From: Chamaelirium japonicum
Taxonomy: Eukaryota; Streptophyta; Magnoliopsida; Liliales; Melanthiaceae
Direction of reading: 5' to 3'
NCBI GenBank assembly: GCA_947650365.1
Contig: OX393551.1
Coordinates: forward strand, 63,787,644-63,851,643
Length of the DNA stretch: 64,000 nucleotides
The translations under genes were made by a program, and so were the position numbers. Shown one piece after another: positions 41,163 to 51,325 of this stretch (the stretch's first letter is position 1; every line of letters starts with the position of its first letter). The notes below the pieces were generated by a model. It searched no databases. It saw nothing but the letters and a program-made list of their open reading frames with translations, and was not told the origin of the DNA.

Positions 41163-44100
41163 ATGGCCGGAACAAACAACGATGCGTTTGCTCCAAGCCT
41201 CTCACCAATCGCCGAGTCTCCTCTACTCCGACACGGTGATCCAGTAAATCCGGAGGGTGATGCTCCTCCAATGGTGCGCGTCTACACTCGGCGTACTCGG
41301 ACTCTTGCGGACGTCTTCGTGCCAGAAGCTACTACCGAAGATGCTCGCCAAAGCGCCGACGAGGCCCTGGTGCATGAAGGAACAAGCCTCGATCCTGGAG
41401 CCCATGTTCAGAAGTTTGGGGAGGACCAGCCCCAACCCCGAACCCGTTCGGGTTCTCCAGCAGACGTTGCACCTCCTCTGCAGGGGGCAAACATCAATCA
41501 TCAGCCAGAAGCAAGTCGGCGTAACTACGTCTCCGATGATGATGGCGAGGATGCGAACATGCAACACCGAGACGTTCTCCGTCACCATCCTCCGTCCGCT
41601 CTTCAGCTCCAAGTCATGCAGATGAACGAGCACATGGCGCAGATTACTCGGCTAATGGAGGAGAAGGATCGTCACATCAATACTCTGCTCCAAAAGCTAA
41701 GCGCAAAGGACGCTGCAGCAGTTAGCCAACCCGTCGCTTCTCCAGTAGCCGCTCCAGTTCCGCCTTCAACTCCCGTTCCTGCAGAAGTTGCTGCGACGGT
41801 TCAAGCAGCTACTCCAGCACTCTCCTCGGCTCCTGTCCCATTGGAAGTCGTCTCCCCAGCGCCAGCCTCGGCGGCCACTCAACCTCCAGCAACGGCGACG
41901 ATGAATGCTCAGCAAGTCCAAGCGTTGATAGCCGACATGATGCGCTCCCACGGCAGTAGCCTTCCTCCGATCACGGCGGCATACTCGAAGCCCTACACCG
42001 CGAGGATCCAGCAGCTACGCTTCCCAGTCGGATTCCAGCCACCAAAGTTTCAGCACTTCAACGGAAAGGGAAATCCGATACAGCACGTCGCCCACTTCAT
42101 CGAGACCTGCAATAATGCCGGCACATATGGCGACGAGATGGTGAAGCAATTCGTTCGCACCCTCAAAGGCAACGCGTTCGACTGGTACGTTGATCTTCCT
42201 GCAGGGACCATCGACAGCTGGGACCAGATGGAAAGGGAGTTCCTCAATCGCTTCTACAGCACCAGACGAACCGTCAGTATGACCGAACTCACTGCCGTCA
42301 AGCAAAGGAAGGATGAGCCAGTGATCGACTACATCGACAGGTGGAGGAACCTCGCGCTGAATTCACGAGACCGCTTGTCTGAAGACTCGGCCATCGAGAT
42401 GTGCACCCAAGGCATGCACTGGGGCCTGCTCTACATCCTCAAAGGTATCAAGCCTCGGTCTTTCGAAGAACTCGTAACTCGGGCTCATGACATGGAACTC
42501 AGCCTAGCAAACCGCGGGGACTTGAAGAACAAGGACTTCTTGAAGATAGAGAAGAAGGACAAGCCACTGGCGACGAAACCGAAACAAGTCAACGTCGCTG
42601 ACGTCGCTTCAACTGCCAAACCACTCAAGATCGGTGGCAAGCCGGATCAGAAGAAGGGAGTCGCCATACCACCGCCTCCGCCGCCAAGACAAAGGATGAC
42701 TATCGAGGAGCTCGAAGCCAAGGAGTACCCTTTCCCAGACTCGGAAGTCTCCTCTATGTTCGACCAACTGCTGCAAGAGAAGATGATAGAGCTCCCTCCT
42801 TCGAAGAGGCCCGAGCAGATGCATCGCGTCGACGACCCTCTCTTCTGCAAATACCACCGGGTGGTAAGTCATCCTATCGAAAGATGTTTCGTCTTCAAAG
42901 AAAGAATCATGGCGCTCGCAAAGCAAGGAAAGATAGAGATCGACTCCGGGGAAGTTGCTACGGCCAACATGACGTCCATCACCTTCGGCTCCTTCTCGCC
43001 AGTACTCATCGCTGCCCGACGAAGCATGCCCAAACTGCGCATCAACCGGCAAGCTCCAATCGCTAAGTCAACTTCCCGGCCGAAAGTCTCGAAGCGACGT
43101 CGACGTACTCCTGCGTTCTTCGAGGAAGAAACGCCGCTGCCCAGGGGGCAATCATCACTCACGCCAGTACCTCTTCCAAGCGATGCTATGTCCCAATACG
43201 CTCTCCAGAAGAGATACGAGCAGGGAGATCCGGAAGTGGGTCTGCTGGGCCAGCCTTCGGGGAAGTTCGACTATTACGTCCTCTACTCAAGGCCTCCGTC
43301 CGTTTCGATCAACGAAATCAAGCCCACCGGCTGGGAATCGGAAGACGTGCCAGTAGAGCCTCAAGGAGAGCAAACACCTCTTCCAAGCAATGTTGCATCC
43401 CAACGAGCGCTCCAAAGAAGATACGAGCAGGGAGATCCGGAAGTCGGTCTGCTAGGCCAGTCTTCGGGGAAGTTCGACTACTACGTCCTCTACTCAAGGC
43501 CTCCGTCCGTTCCAATCGACGAAATCAAGCCCACCGGCTGGGGATCGGAAGACGAGCCAATAGAGCCTCAGGAAGAACAAGTGCCTTCGAGGGAACCAGT
43601 TGCTGCTGTCAACCATCATCCTAGCGAAGAGGAATCCACCGACGAAGAAGCATGGGTCATGCTACCGCGGCGACGAAAGCCATGGCAAGAAAAGAAGCTC
43701 AAGCAAGACCGTGTGAGGAGGGGATTCACCAAGCAGAAGACCTACAAGAAGAAAAGCAAGACTCCAGGGAGGAAGGCGTTCAAAGTGCCGCCAGCAAGCC
43801 AAGACGATATCCTTCAGCAGAGTCTTCCAGAGCCGACAACTTTGCAAGAGTTCTTCCCAGATTACTTCCTCCCAGCGGACCAACACATCAAAGTGTCTTG
43901 TTGCATGGTCGAAGTCCATGAGGCATCGGAAGGAAGGAACGGAAGTGAAACTTCTGGAGAAGGCGACTCCACAGACGAGGGAGGCGATTCCGACGAAAGG
44001 GGCACCGCCTCTCACGACGAAGCAATCTTGCACATGCCTCTCGTAGAGGCTTTGCATCTCCCGAAGAAGGCTCGCCTGGCAATGGCGGCGGCCTTGGCTG

Positions 44101-47100
44101 ATCCGGATGGCTACAAAAGGAAGAGGAAGGACGACCAGAAGCGCAAAGCTGTAGCCGCGTGCGATGCAACGATAACCTTTTCAGATGAGGACCTGCAACT
44201 CGGAACGCGATTGCACAACCGGCCTCTTTACGTTTCAGGATACATCAAGGAGAAGCCAGTGAACCGAATCTTGTTGGACTGTGGCTCCGCCGTCAACATC
44301 ATGCCTATCCAGACGATGCGGCAACTCGGCATCACCGACGACCAGCTCTCACCAAGTCAATTGGTCATTCAAGGCTTCAACCAGGGCGGACAGTCCACCG
44401 TCGGAATCATTCGTTCGAAGCTTTCCATCGGCCCGCTGGATACAACGGTCCTCTTCCACATCATCGATTGCCAGACGTCATATCGCCTCCTGTTGGGAAG
44501 ACCATGGCTGCACGAGAACGGCATCGTGGTCTCCACCTGGCACCAGTGCCTCAAATACTACGAAGAAGGCGTGGAGAGGTGCATAGTTGCGGACGACAAG
44601 CCATTCAACGAGGCCGAGGCACACCTGGCCGACGCTAAATTCTACCAAGCAAAGGGCCTGGTCGCGGAAGTTCTTCCAGCTAAAGCTCCTCGAGCTCAAA
44701 AGATTGAAGACGTAAAGAAGGACAAGACTCCTCTTCCCGTGAATCCGGTGCCACCCTCTGACGAGGCAAGACTCAAGGTCCAAGGAACGCCGAAACCTGG
44801 GCAAAGGATGCGCATCAGCTTCGAGTCAAGAGCAATGCAACATACCCCGTTGCCAATCCAAACGGCGCCTGTCCTGCGTCTCGCGCCTCAGTGGCTCCGA
44901 AAATCCGAGCGATCGCCTTCTACTCCGACAAGGAAGCTGGCCCCGTTGTTATCTCAGGCCAATGTCATCACTCTGCAAGAAATGACGGTGCCGCTACCTA
45001 GTCTGACGCAAGCTCCGAACCCAAGTAGACCCGTTGAATCGGCAAACCTCGAGCAACTCGGATTCAAGCCAGAAGGGAGTTGGGGGCAAAATGCCGCCCA
45101 GTTGCTGTTCAGAGCTGGCTACAACGAGGAAAGCGCCATGGGCACACTCCCATCAGCAGCAACTCCACATGGGATGACGAGAACTCAAGCTCGGCTGTTT
45201 CAAAACGGAGAACAAATTCCCCCGAACCGCCGAGGCATCGGCTCTAGTCAAGCTCCGTTGGTCATCAGAACCACAACAAAGAAGACCTTCACCTCGAACT
45301 ACATCGAGGTAAGGATGGTAGATGAAGCAGCTGAAGGATCGACAATCTCCGATGCACTCTCTACCTACCTCAGCCATCCAGACAGCAAGAGAAGACGACG
45401 ATGGGTTCGAGGCCAAACCTTGTTCCGGAAGCAAACCAGAGGTGGTAAAGACTGGTCGAATCGAAAACGCACATCCGTCTTCGAGAGGCTCGGGCCAGTC
45501 AAACAATCAAAGAAGAAGTTGGCATTCGATCGTTTGGGGATGCCAGTCGAGGACTTCGTTTCGACACCCACCCACCCACCCATGGAGGCCGTCAATCATA
45601 TCTCCATTACGGATCCCGACAACGGTGACACTTCTACTTCGGACGACGAATTGCAAGATGCCCCGTCGGTCCTCGCAGAAGGGGGGCAGTCCACCGTTGA
45701 TGACTCAAAGAAAGGGGGCAGTCCAAGAAGACGACGACGACATACTTCTTCAGTGCCTAGGGCCAAATCCTTACTGTCTTGGGGGCAACCGTCTCTCATG
45801 CAAGCACTCCCTCTTCCAAACGAAGCTACGTCCCGGCACCTGCTCAAAGCTAGAGACGAACAAAGAAGCCCCGAAGTCAACCTGCTAGGCCAACCATCGG
45901 GCAAAATTGACTATTATATCCTCTACTCCAGGCCTCCTTCGATTCCAAATGAAGAAATCAAGCCAACCAGCTGGGGATCAAAAGATGAGTCGGTACAGTC
46001 TCTAGAAGTGCAAGTCCTTTCGATCAAAGAAGTGCCTTCAGTTGCAGCACCAGTTCTTCACCTTGGCGAGGAAGATCTTACTAATGAAAACACGCGGGCT
46101 ATGGCGCCTCGAGGGAGAAGGCCACGACGATCAAGCTACAGGATAGCACGTCTGGCTAACCATAAGAAAAACCGGGCGACAAGAAAACTCCCCAGAAGAA
46201 AGTCCTTCAAGGAAAAGAATGATGCTCCAGGAAAAAAGACATCCAAAGTACCACCAGCAAATCTGAAAAATTTCCTCCAGCAAAGCTTCCTAGAGCCGGC
46301 AACACTCCAAGAGTTCTTTCCCAATCGCTTCCTTGAAGCTGATCAAGACTTCAAGGTCTGCTGCTACGTGATGGAGGTCCACCAAGTGCTCCGAGAAGTC
46401 GATGAAGAAAGCGATACCAACATCGAAAGCATGGGAAGAAGCATCGCGGCCTACGACAAGCTATTCAACAAGGCTAAAGCACACCTTGCTGACGCCAAAT
46501 TTTACCAAGTGAAAGATCTCGTTGCAGAAGCTCATCCAGCAAAAGCTCTACGAGCTCAGGGAGCCAAAGCAGCTGCGATGGACAAAAACTCTCAACATGC
46601 AAAACCAGTGACATCCTCCAGCCAGATGGTGCACAAAAATAAGGAAGCGCCAGCATCAAGACGGAAAATTCATGTCAACTTCAAATCAAGCTCGATGCGA
46701 GGCGTTCCGTTGCTTGCTCAAGCTGCGTCAGTCCGGCTGCTCGCACTTAAGTGGCTTCGCAAACCAGGGCGATCGCCTTCCACTTCAGCAAAGGAACCAG
46801 CGTCATCATTCTCCGAGGCCGACTTCATCACTTTGCAAGGGATGACACTACCGTTATATGGTCTGTTGCACGTCTCAAGGTCAACCGAGTCTTCCGAGTA
46901 CACCAGCTCCAAGCAACTCGCAATCAAGCCAGATGGCACTCGGGGGCAAAACTCCACCGAATTGATGTTCAAATCCAGCCTCAGCAAAGAAAGCATGGCA
47001 CACATGGGATCACTACCCTCAGCTGCGATACCACATCGCCTGACAAAGACTCAAGCTCGTCTCTGCAAAAGCGGCGAACAAATCCTTCCAAATTGCCGGG

Positions 47101-47255
47101 GCATCGACTCCAGTCAAACTCCAGCAATCATCAAAACTCCAGTCAAGAAGATCTTCACTTCCAACTATATTGAAGCGAAGAAGGTGGGCGACAGCTGCGA
47201 ACCAGTGGCGACTCTGCCTACCAGTGGCAAGTCCCTCAAAAGGTACTTTGCCTAA
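41163..47255 (+). CDS. Ty3/gypsy-type gag-protease polyprotein (2,030 aa, no RT)
   Basis: Intact frame from the first ATG in frame (MAGTNNDAFAP) to TAA. Order: disordered N-terminus with a coiled-coil-like stretch near 155-180 (LQVMQMNEHMAQITRLMEEK); Pro/Ala-rich linker; capsid-type gag domain near 296-445 (FQHFNGKGNP, FVRTLKGNAFDWYV, EFLNRFYS, VIDYIDRWRN); a CKYHRVVSHPIERC putative metal-binding motif near 561-574, of CX2H form unlike a CCHC knuckle; 69-residue repeats with YEQGDPEVGLLGQ; a retropepsin-like domain near 1015-1150 with LLDCGSAVN (Asp 1039) and LLLGRPWLHENG; then a diverged second copy of the 670-1400 region at about 1545-2015 without the protease core. Gag would form particles. 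The protease would need to dimerise. Cys replaces the usual Ser/Thr of the D(S/T)G motif. Confidence 0.9.
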   Translation: MAGTNNDAFAPSLSPIAESPLLRHGDPVNPEGDAPPMVRVYTRRTRTLADVFVPEATTEDARQSADEALVHEGTSLDPGAHVQKFGEDQPQPRTRSGSPADVAPPLQGANINHQPEASRRNYVSDDDGEDANMQHRDVLRHHPPSALQLQVMQMNEHMAQITRLMEEKDRHINTLLQKLSAKDAAAVSQPVASPVAAPVPPSTPVPAEVAATVQAATPALSSAPVPLEVVSPAPASAATQPPATATMNAQQVQALIADMMRSHGSSLPPITAAYSKPYTARIQQLRFPVGFQPPKFQHFNGKGNPIQHVAHFIETCNNAGTYGDEMVKQFVRTLKGNAFDWYVDLPAGTIDSWDQMEREFLNRFYSTRRTVSMTELTAVKQRKDEPVIDYIDRWRNLALNSRDRLSEDSAIEMCTQGMHWGLLYILKGIKPRSFEELVTRAHDMELSLANRGDLKNKDFLKIEKKDKPLATKPKQVNVADVASTAKPLKIGGKPDQKKGVAIPPPPPPRQRMTIEELEAKEYPFPDSEVSSMFDQLLQEKMIELPPSKRPEQMHRVDDPLFCKYHRVVSHPIERCFVFKERIMALAKQGKIEIDSGEVATANMTSITFGSFSPVLIAARRSMPKLRINRQAPIAKSTSRPKVSKRRRRTPAFFEEETPLPRGQSSLTPVPLPSDAMSQYALQKRYEQGDPEVGLLGQPSGKFDYYVLYSRPPSVSINEIKPTGWESEDVPVEPQGEQTPLPSNVASQRALQRRYEQGDPEVGLLGQSSGKFDYYVLYSRPPSVPIDEIKPTGWGSEDEPIEPQEEQVPSREPVAAVNHHPSEEESTDEEAWVMLPRRRKPWQEKKLKQDRVRRGFTKQKTYKKKSKTPGRKAFKVPPASQDDILQQSLPEPTTLQEFFPDYFLPADQHIKVSCCMVEVHEASEGRNGSETSGEGDSTDEGGDSDERGTASHDEAILHMPLVEALHLPKKARLAMAAALADPDGYKRKRKDDQKRKAVAACDATITFSDEDLQLGTRLHNRPLYVSGYIKEKPVNRILLDCGSAVNIMPIQTMRQLGITDDQLSPSQLVIQGFNQGGQSTVGIIRSKLSIGPLDTTVLFHIIDCQTSYRLLLGRPWLHENGIVVSTWHQCLKYYEEGVERCIVADDKPFNEAEAHLADAKFYQAKGLVAEVLPAKAPRAQKIEDVKKDKTPLPVNPVPPSDEARLKVQGTPKPGQRMRISFESRAMQHTPLPIQTAPVLRLAPQWLRKSERSPSTPTRKLAPLLSQANVITLQEMTVPLPSLTQAPNPSRPVESANLEQLGFKPEGSWGQNAAQLLFRAGYNEESAMGTLPSAATPHGMTRTQARLFQNGEQIPPNRRGIGSSQAPLVIRTTTKKTFTSNYIEVRMVDEAAEGSTISDALSTYLSHPDSKRRRRWVRGQTLFRKQTRGGKDWSNRKRTSVFERLGPVKQSKKKLAFDRLGMPVEDFVSTPTHPPMEAVNHISITDPDNGDTSTSDDELQDAPSVLAEGGQSTVDDSKKGGSPRRRRRHTSSVPRAKSLLSWGQPSLMQALPLPNEATSRHLLKARDEQRSPEVNLLGQPSGKIDYYILYSRPPSIPNEEIKPTSWGSKDESVQSLEVQVLSIKEVPSVAAPVLHLGEEDLTNENTRAMAPRGRRPRRSSYRIARLANHKKNRATRKLPRRKSFKEKNDAPGKKTSKVPPANLKNFLQQSFLEPATLQEFFPNRFLEADQDFKVCCYVMEVHQVLREVDEESDTNIESMGRSIAAYDKLFNKAKAHLADAKFYQVKDLVAEAHPAKALRAQGAKAAAMDKNSQHAKPVTSSSQMVHKNKEAPASRRKIHVNFKSSSMRGVPLLAQAASVRLLALKWLRKPGRSPSTSAKEPASSFSEADFITLQGMTLPLYGLLHVSRSTESSEYTSSKQLAIKPDGTRGQNSTELMFKSSLSKESMAHMGSLPSAAIPHRLTKTQARLCKSGEQILPNCRGIDSSQTPAIIKTPVKKIFTSNYIEAKKVGDSCEPVATLPTSGKSLKRYFA

Positions 47256-47275
47256 CGCAAGGTTACCCCCCTTGC

Positions 47276-47276
<1 letters not shown>

Positions 47277-47315
<39 letters not shown>
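47277..47315. repeat. 39-nt poly(A) tract
   Basis: Pure A run just after the gag stop codon. Similar 38-39-nt runs are at 48283-48321 and 49559-49596. Confidence 0.9.
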
Positions 47316-47316
<1 letters not shown>

Positions 47317-48282
47317 GAACTACGTGCGACTTGATCCCTCTCAGTAGGGTACGTAGGCAACCTACAAAGGTTCAGTCCATACAAAAGAAACATCCCAAAC
47401 GTCGTCCGAGAAGGCCAGCCCAGAGAAGAACAAGTGCAAATCCACAAGTCCAGTCAACAAACCAAAAGATGACAAGAAAGTCACAGTCCTTGAGGCGTCA
47501 AAACAGCTCGCCCTCCGCAGCTTACACGCGCTGCAACTCCAGAGGTAAAAAAAAAAAAAACCGTCAGCTTCCGACGCGTCGTCAGCTATGCACGCTGCTT
47601 CGCAAGCTCTGCTCCAGACATCTTCTCGGTCGCTCGAGCTTTCCCCAAATGGAACTCCAGCTTCTAAAGCGACGCACGAGTAGCAAGTCGAAGTCCTTAA
47701 GGCGCCGAAGTGGCTCGCCCTCCGCAGCTTACACGCGCTGCAACTCCAGAGTCGCAACTAAGCCCAAGAAAGCGTCCTCCAGCGAAGACGGTCGTAAGCA
47801 ATGAAGCTCGCCACCCTCCAAAGAAGGTGCGCATCTGCTCCGCAGAAAAAGAGTCGTTGCCTTGAAATCCACCGGGCTCATGCAAAAGCTCAGGCCCACC
47901 TGAAGGATGGAAACTGCCACTGAAGTCAAAAGCAGCAACCCGAAGAATGGCGGACGCATAAACAACAACCGCAGCCTTCGTAACCTCCACAAAGCCAAAA
48001 GAACCACTGGAGCTGTCATCAAGGTCAAGATCGACAAGCAAAAGACAACCAAAGCAGTCTACTCCTTGTTGATGCTCGTGGCCTCGTCATCCCCTTCAGA
48101 ACGCCCATCTCGGTGTCCTTCAAGCTGACATTGCTACCAGAAAGGTGCAACCTCGCTAGTAACTCTAAACCCGCGGTTGACCTCATCAATAATCTAGCCA
48201 GCCTTCGGAAGGTACTCAGGGGGACGAATCTTGCAAGGATATGAAAAGTGCAAGACCAATCGAGAGGTAAAGTCAATTCCGG

Positions 48283-48321
<39 letters not shown>
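48283..48321. repeat. 39-nt poly(A) tract
   Basis: Pure A run in the noncoding part of the TR-GAG element. Confidence 0.9.
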
Positions 48322-48323
<2 letters not shown>

Positions 48324-48589
48324 AGCCACCTTCCCTGGCCTTCAACGCCTCCGACTCATCCTCGCACCAGGCGATCGCCACCACACTCGGCTTCGTCTTT
48401 TCGCCATGACAGTGTCATTATGCTCCCGCACCAAGAAGACGATAACACTCCGCTGAAGAATCTTTCGACTCCAAGCCGCCGAAGAATGCTTCGCCGCCAA
48501 GACTGAAGCTTTAGTCTTCGCGAGCCGTCGAAGAATCCTTCGTCTTCAAGCCGCCAAAGGAGCTTTCGTTTCCAGGCCATCGAAGAAGC

Positions 48590-49235
48590 CTTCGTCTCCA
48601 AGCCGACGGAAGCCTTCGTCTTCGAGTGCCGCGCACCTTCGCCGCCGCCGTCGACAAAAGAGGCGACACCGGGAAGACGGAGCAAGTCTCGTGCAACCCC
48701 AGGCAGCACTCTTCCGCCGACGGTCTCCAAGCATCGAAAAAGCCTTTGTCTCCAAGCCGACGAAAGCCTTCGTCTTCAAGCGATGCGCACCATCGCCGCC
48801 GCCGCCGCCGTCGACGAAAGAGGTGACACCGGGAAGACGGAGCAAGTCTCGTGCAACCCCAGGCAGCACTCTTCCGCCAACGGTCTCCAAGCATCGAAGA
48901 AGCCTTCGTCTCCAAGCCGACGGAAGCCTTCGTCTTCAAGCTCCGCGCACCTTCGCCGCCGCCATCGACGAAAGAGGCGACACTGGGAAGACGGAGCAAG
49001 TCGCGTGCAACCCCAGGCAGCACTCTTCCGTCGACGGTCTCCAAGCATCGAAGAAGCCTTCGTCTCCAAGCCGACGGAAGCCTTCGTCTTCAAGCACCGC
49101 GCACCATCGCCACCGCCGCCGACGAAAGAGGCGACACCGGGAAGACGGAGCAAGTCGCGTGCAACCCCAGGCAGCACTCTTCCGCCGACGGTCTCCAAGC
49201 ATCGAAGAAGCCTTCGTCTCCAAGCCTAACACCGC
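48590..49235. repeat. ~154-bp tandem array
   Basis: AGGCGACACCGGGAAGACGG-type words recur at 48661, 48821, 48975 and 49129 (spacings 160, 154, 154). An isolated fifth copy lies at about 51080-51170 near the purine tract. Similar arrays between coding region and 3' LTR are known in Tat/Ogre gypsy elements. Confidence 0.88.
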
Positions 49236-49557
49236 CTGGCCGCTTGCACCGCGCCCCACGTCCTTCGCCGACTAGCGCAAGTCCACGCGTCCGCACCACA
49301 GGCTGCCTGCGCCCCGCGCCCGCGTCGTACGCCGCTACTGCACTCCGGCCATGGCCCGCGCCTTCACCGCGCCCTGCGCCCATGCCAGACACCGCCGCGC
49401 CGCGCCGCAGCCTGCGCGCCATGCACGCTCGCTGCTATCGTTCTTCGCACTCGACCGACAAGAAAGAAAGAAAGGGGAAGGAGCTCCGCAGCACCACCGT
49501 ATGCAACAGGACCTCGCGGCTCCATCGCACACAACAGCCCGCAAACCCCCTTCACGT

Positions 49558-49558
<1 letters not shown>

Positions 49559-49596
<38 letters not shown>
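49559..49596. repeat. 38-nt poly(A) tract
   Basis: Pure A run followed by GGGACAGCAGCAGCC. Third of three near-equal runs. Confidence 0.9.
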
Positions 49597-49599
<3 letters not shown>

Positions 49600-50429
49600 A
49601 CAGCAGCAGCCCCCTCTCCCCAATCCGAGCTCGACACCAAAGGAAAGGGGGGGCCCCGCAGCCCCCTCCTTCCTCGCCTACACGTCCGTAAGGTGGGGGG
49701 CGCCCGAGTCCGGGACGCCGCATCGCCGCGCCCGGCTGCGCTGGCCCCCGCGCCGCAGCGCCCGCGCGACCTCCAGCCCAGCCAGACCCCTCCTGCGCGC
49801 CGCTGCCGCTGCCTCCGTGAACCAGAGGAAGGAGAAGAACCAGAGCAAAAAAAAAAAAAAGAGGGGCCCGCAGCCCTCTTCCCATCTGAGGCCGCACAAA
49901 GAAGGGGGGCCCGCAGCCCCCTCCCCCCAATCAATGATCGACAGCAAAGAAAAGGGAGGGGGGACCCGCAGCCCCCCCTCCTTCTTCTCCGACGTAACCG
50001 GGAAGGGGGGGAGCGTCTCGGACCCCGCGCCCTGCCTCCAACGCGCACCCGCGCGCCGCCTCCGCCCGCGCAGTCACCCGCCGGCGCCGCCCTGCACGCT
50101 GCGCGCTGCCGCTGCTACGTCCGCAGCCCCCGGCACCGCACGCCGCCTGTGCGCGCGCCGCCGCTGTGCCCGGGCCTCCTGCACGCCGCGCGCCCGCGGG
50201 CCGCTCACCGCAGGCCCCGCGCCCGGCCGCCGCCGGGCCGTCGCAGCCCGGCCTCCGCTGCCACCTGCGCCGGCCCCGAGCGCGACTCGCGTCCGCCGCC
50301 CGTCCTCCGCTGTCGCCTGCACCCCCGCGCGCCGCCTTCACAGCCCGCACCTGGCCGTCGAACCCGCCACCTGCACCCCGGCCTCTGCGCGCGCCCGCCC
50401 GGACCATCGCGCTGCAGCCTCCGCGTACC

Positions 50430-50630
50430 AGAACCAGAAGAAGAAGAAAGAAAGAAAGAAAAGAAAGAAAAAGAAAAGGAAGGAAGAGAAAAGGAAAGAA
50501 AAAAAAAAGGGAAAGAAAAGAAGGAAAGAAAAGAAAAAGAAAGAAAAAAAGAAAGAAAAGAAAAGGAAAGAAAAGAAAAAGAAAAAAAAAAAAGGGAAAG
50601 GAAAGAGAAAAAAAAAAAAAAAAAAAAAGG
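50430..50630. repeat. Purine-rich GAAAGAAAAG low-complexity tract
   Basis: About 200 bp of almost pure A/G on +, similar in composition to the LTR stretch at 38740-38860. A second A-run and GAAGAA tract lies at 50896-50950. Confidence 0.85.
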
Positions 50631-50908
50631 AGTTAGAGTCGCCATACCTGACCCGCGATGACTCCACCTCCTCTCTTTGCGCCGTCGTCACCGCTTTCGG
50701 CCACGACGACTCCGTCTCCTTCTCTCGTTACGCCTGCATCATCGACCTCGGCTGCGACGACCGGCCTCGCCATTGCACTTCCACACCGAAGAAGGGGCAA
50801 TAGTCCTCCGCCGAGATGCACCGTGGCCGTCCTCGCACTCCAGCCGCCGCAGCCCTGGCCGACCCTGCCACTGCCGCTGCTACTCCCGTGGTCCAAAAAA
50901 AAAAAAAA

Positions 50909-50939
<31 letters not shown>

Positions 50940-51314
50940 GAGGAAGAGAGAGGCGGCAAGAGCAACTCGCATCTCAGCCGCGCTCCTCCATCCTCCTCGC
51001 CTCGGTCTTCGCCGCATCGCCGCTTCGAGCCCGTCTTCGCAACAACCGTCAGATCACGCGCCATCGTAGCCGCCGCCGACGAAAGAGGCGACACGGGGAA
51101 GACGGAGCAAGTCGCATGCAACCCCAGGCAGCTCTCTTCCAACGGCGGTCTCCGGAAGCCGGCGGAACCTTCGCAAAGAAGCAGAATGGCGGATGAAGGG
51201 GGTAGGGGTCCTTAAACAGACACCCGACCCTGCCCACAAAAGGAATCAAGGACAAGCGCTCTACGATTCCTACGTGTCCAAACCCGACACGCTCTCACCG
51301 ACGCACTCGTCCTT

Positions 51315-51325
51315 GAGGGGGCATT
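51315..51325 (+). promoter_or_regulatory. Polypurine tract
   Basis: GAGGGGG plus CATT directly before the TG of the 3' LTR, the position where plus-strand DNA synthesis is primed in LTR elements. Confidence 0.75.

Larger units (their letters stand above)
47256..51325 (+). other. Noncoding 3' internal region of the TR-GAG element
   Basis: About 4 kb between gag and the 3' LTR. It has poly(A) tracts, a 154-bp array, GC-rich low-complexity sequence and purine-rich tracts. A ~70-bp segment with CAGCTTACACGCGCTGCAAC occurs at about 47517 and again at about 47727. No RT, RNase H or integrase motif was found on either strand. Confidence 0.75.

Noticed and set aside
48851..50803. 650-codon + strand ORF after the gag gene
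   Set aside because: It runs through the 154-bp array, a poly(A) tract and purine-rich sequence, with strong Arg/Pro/Lys bias and no recognisable domain. It is a composition effect.
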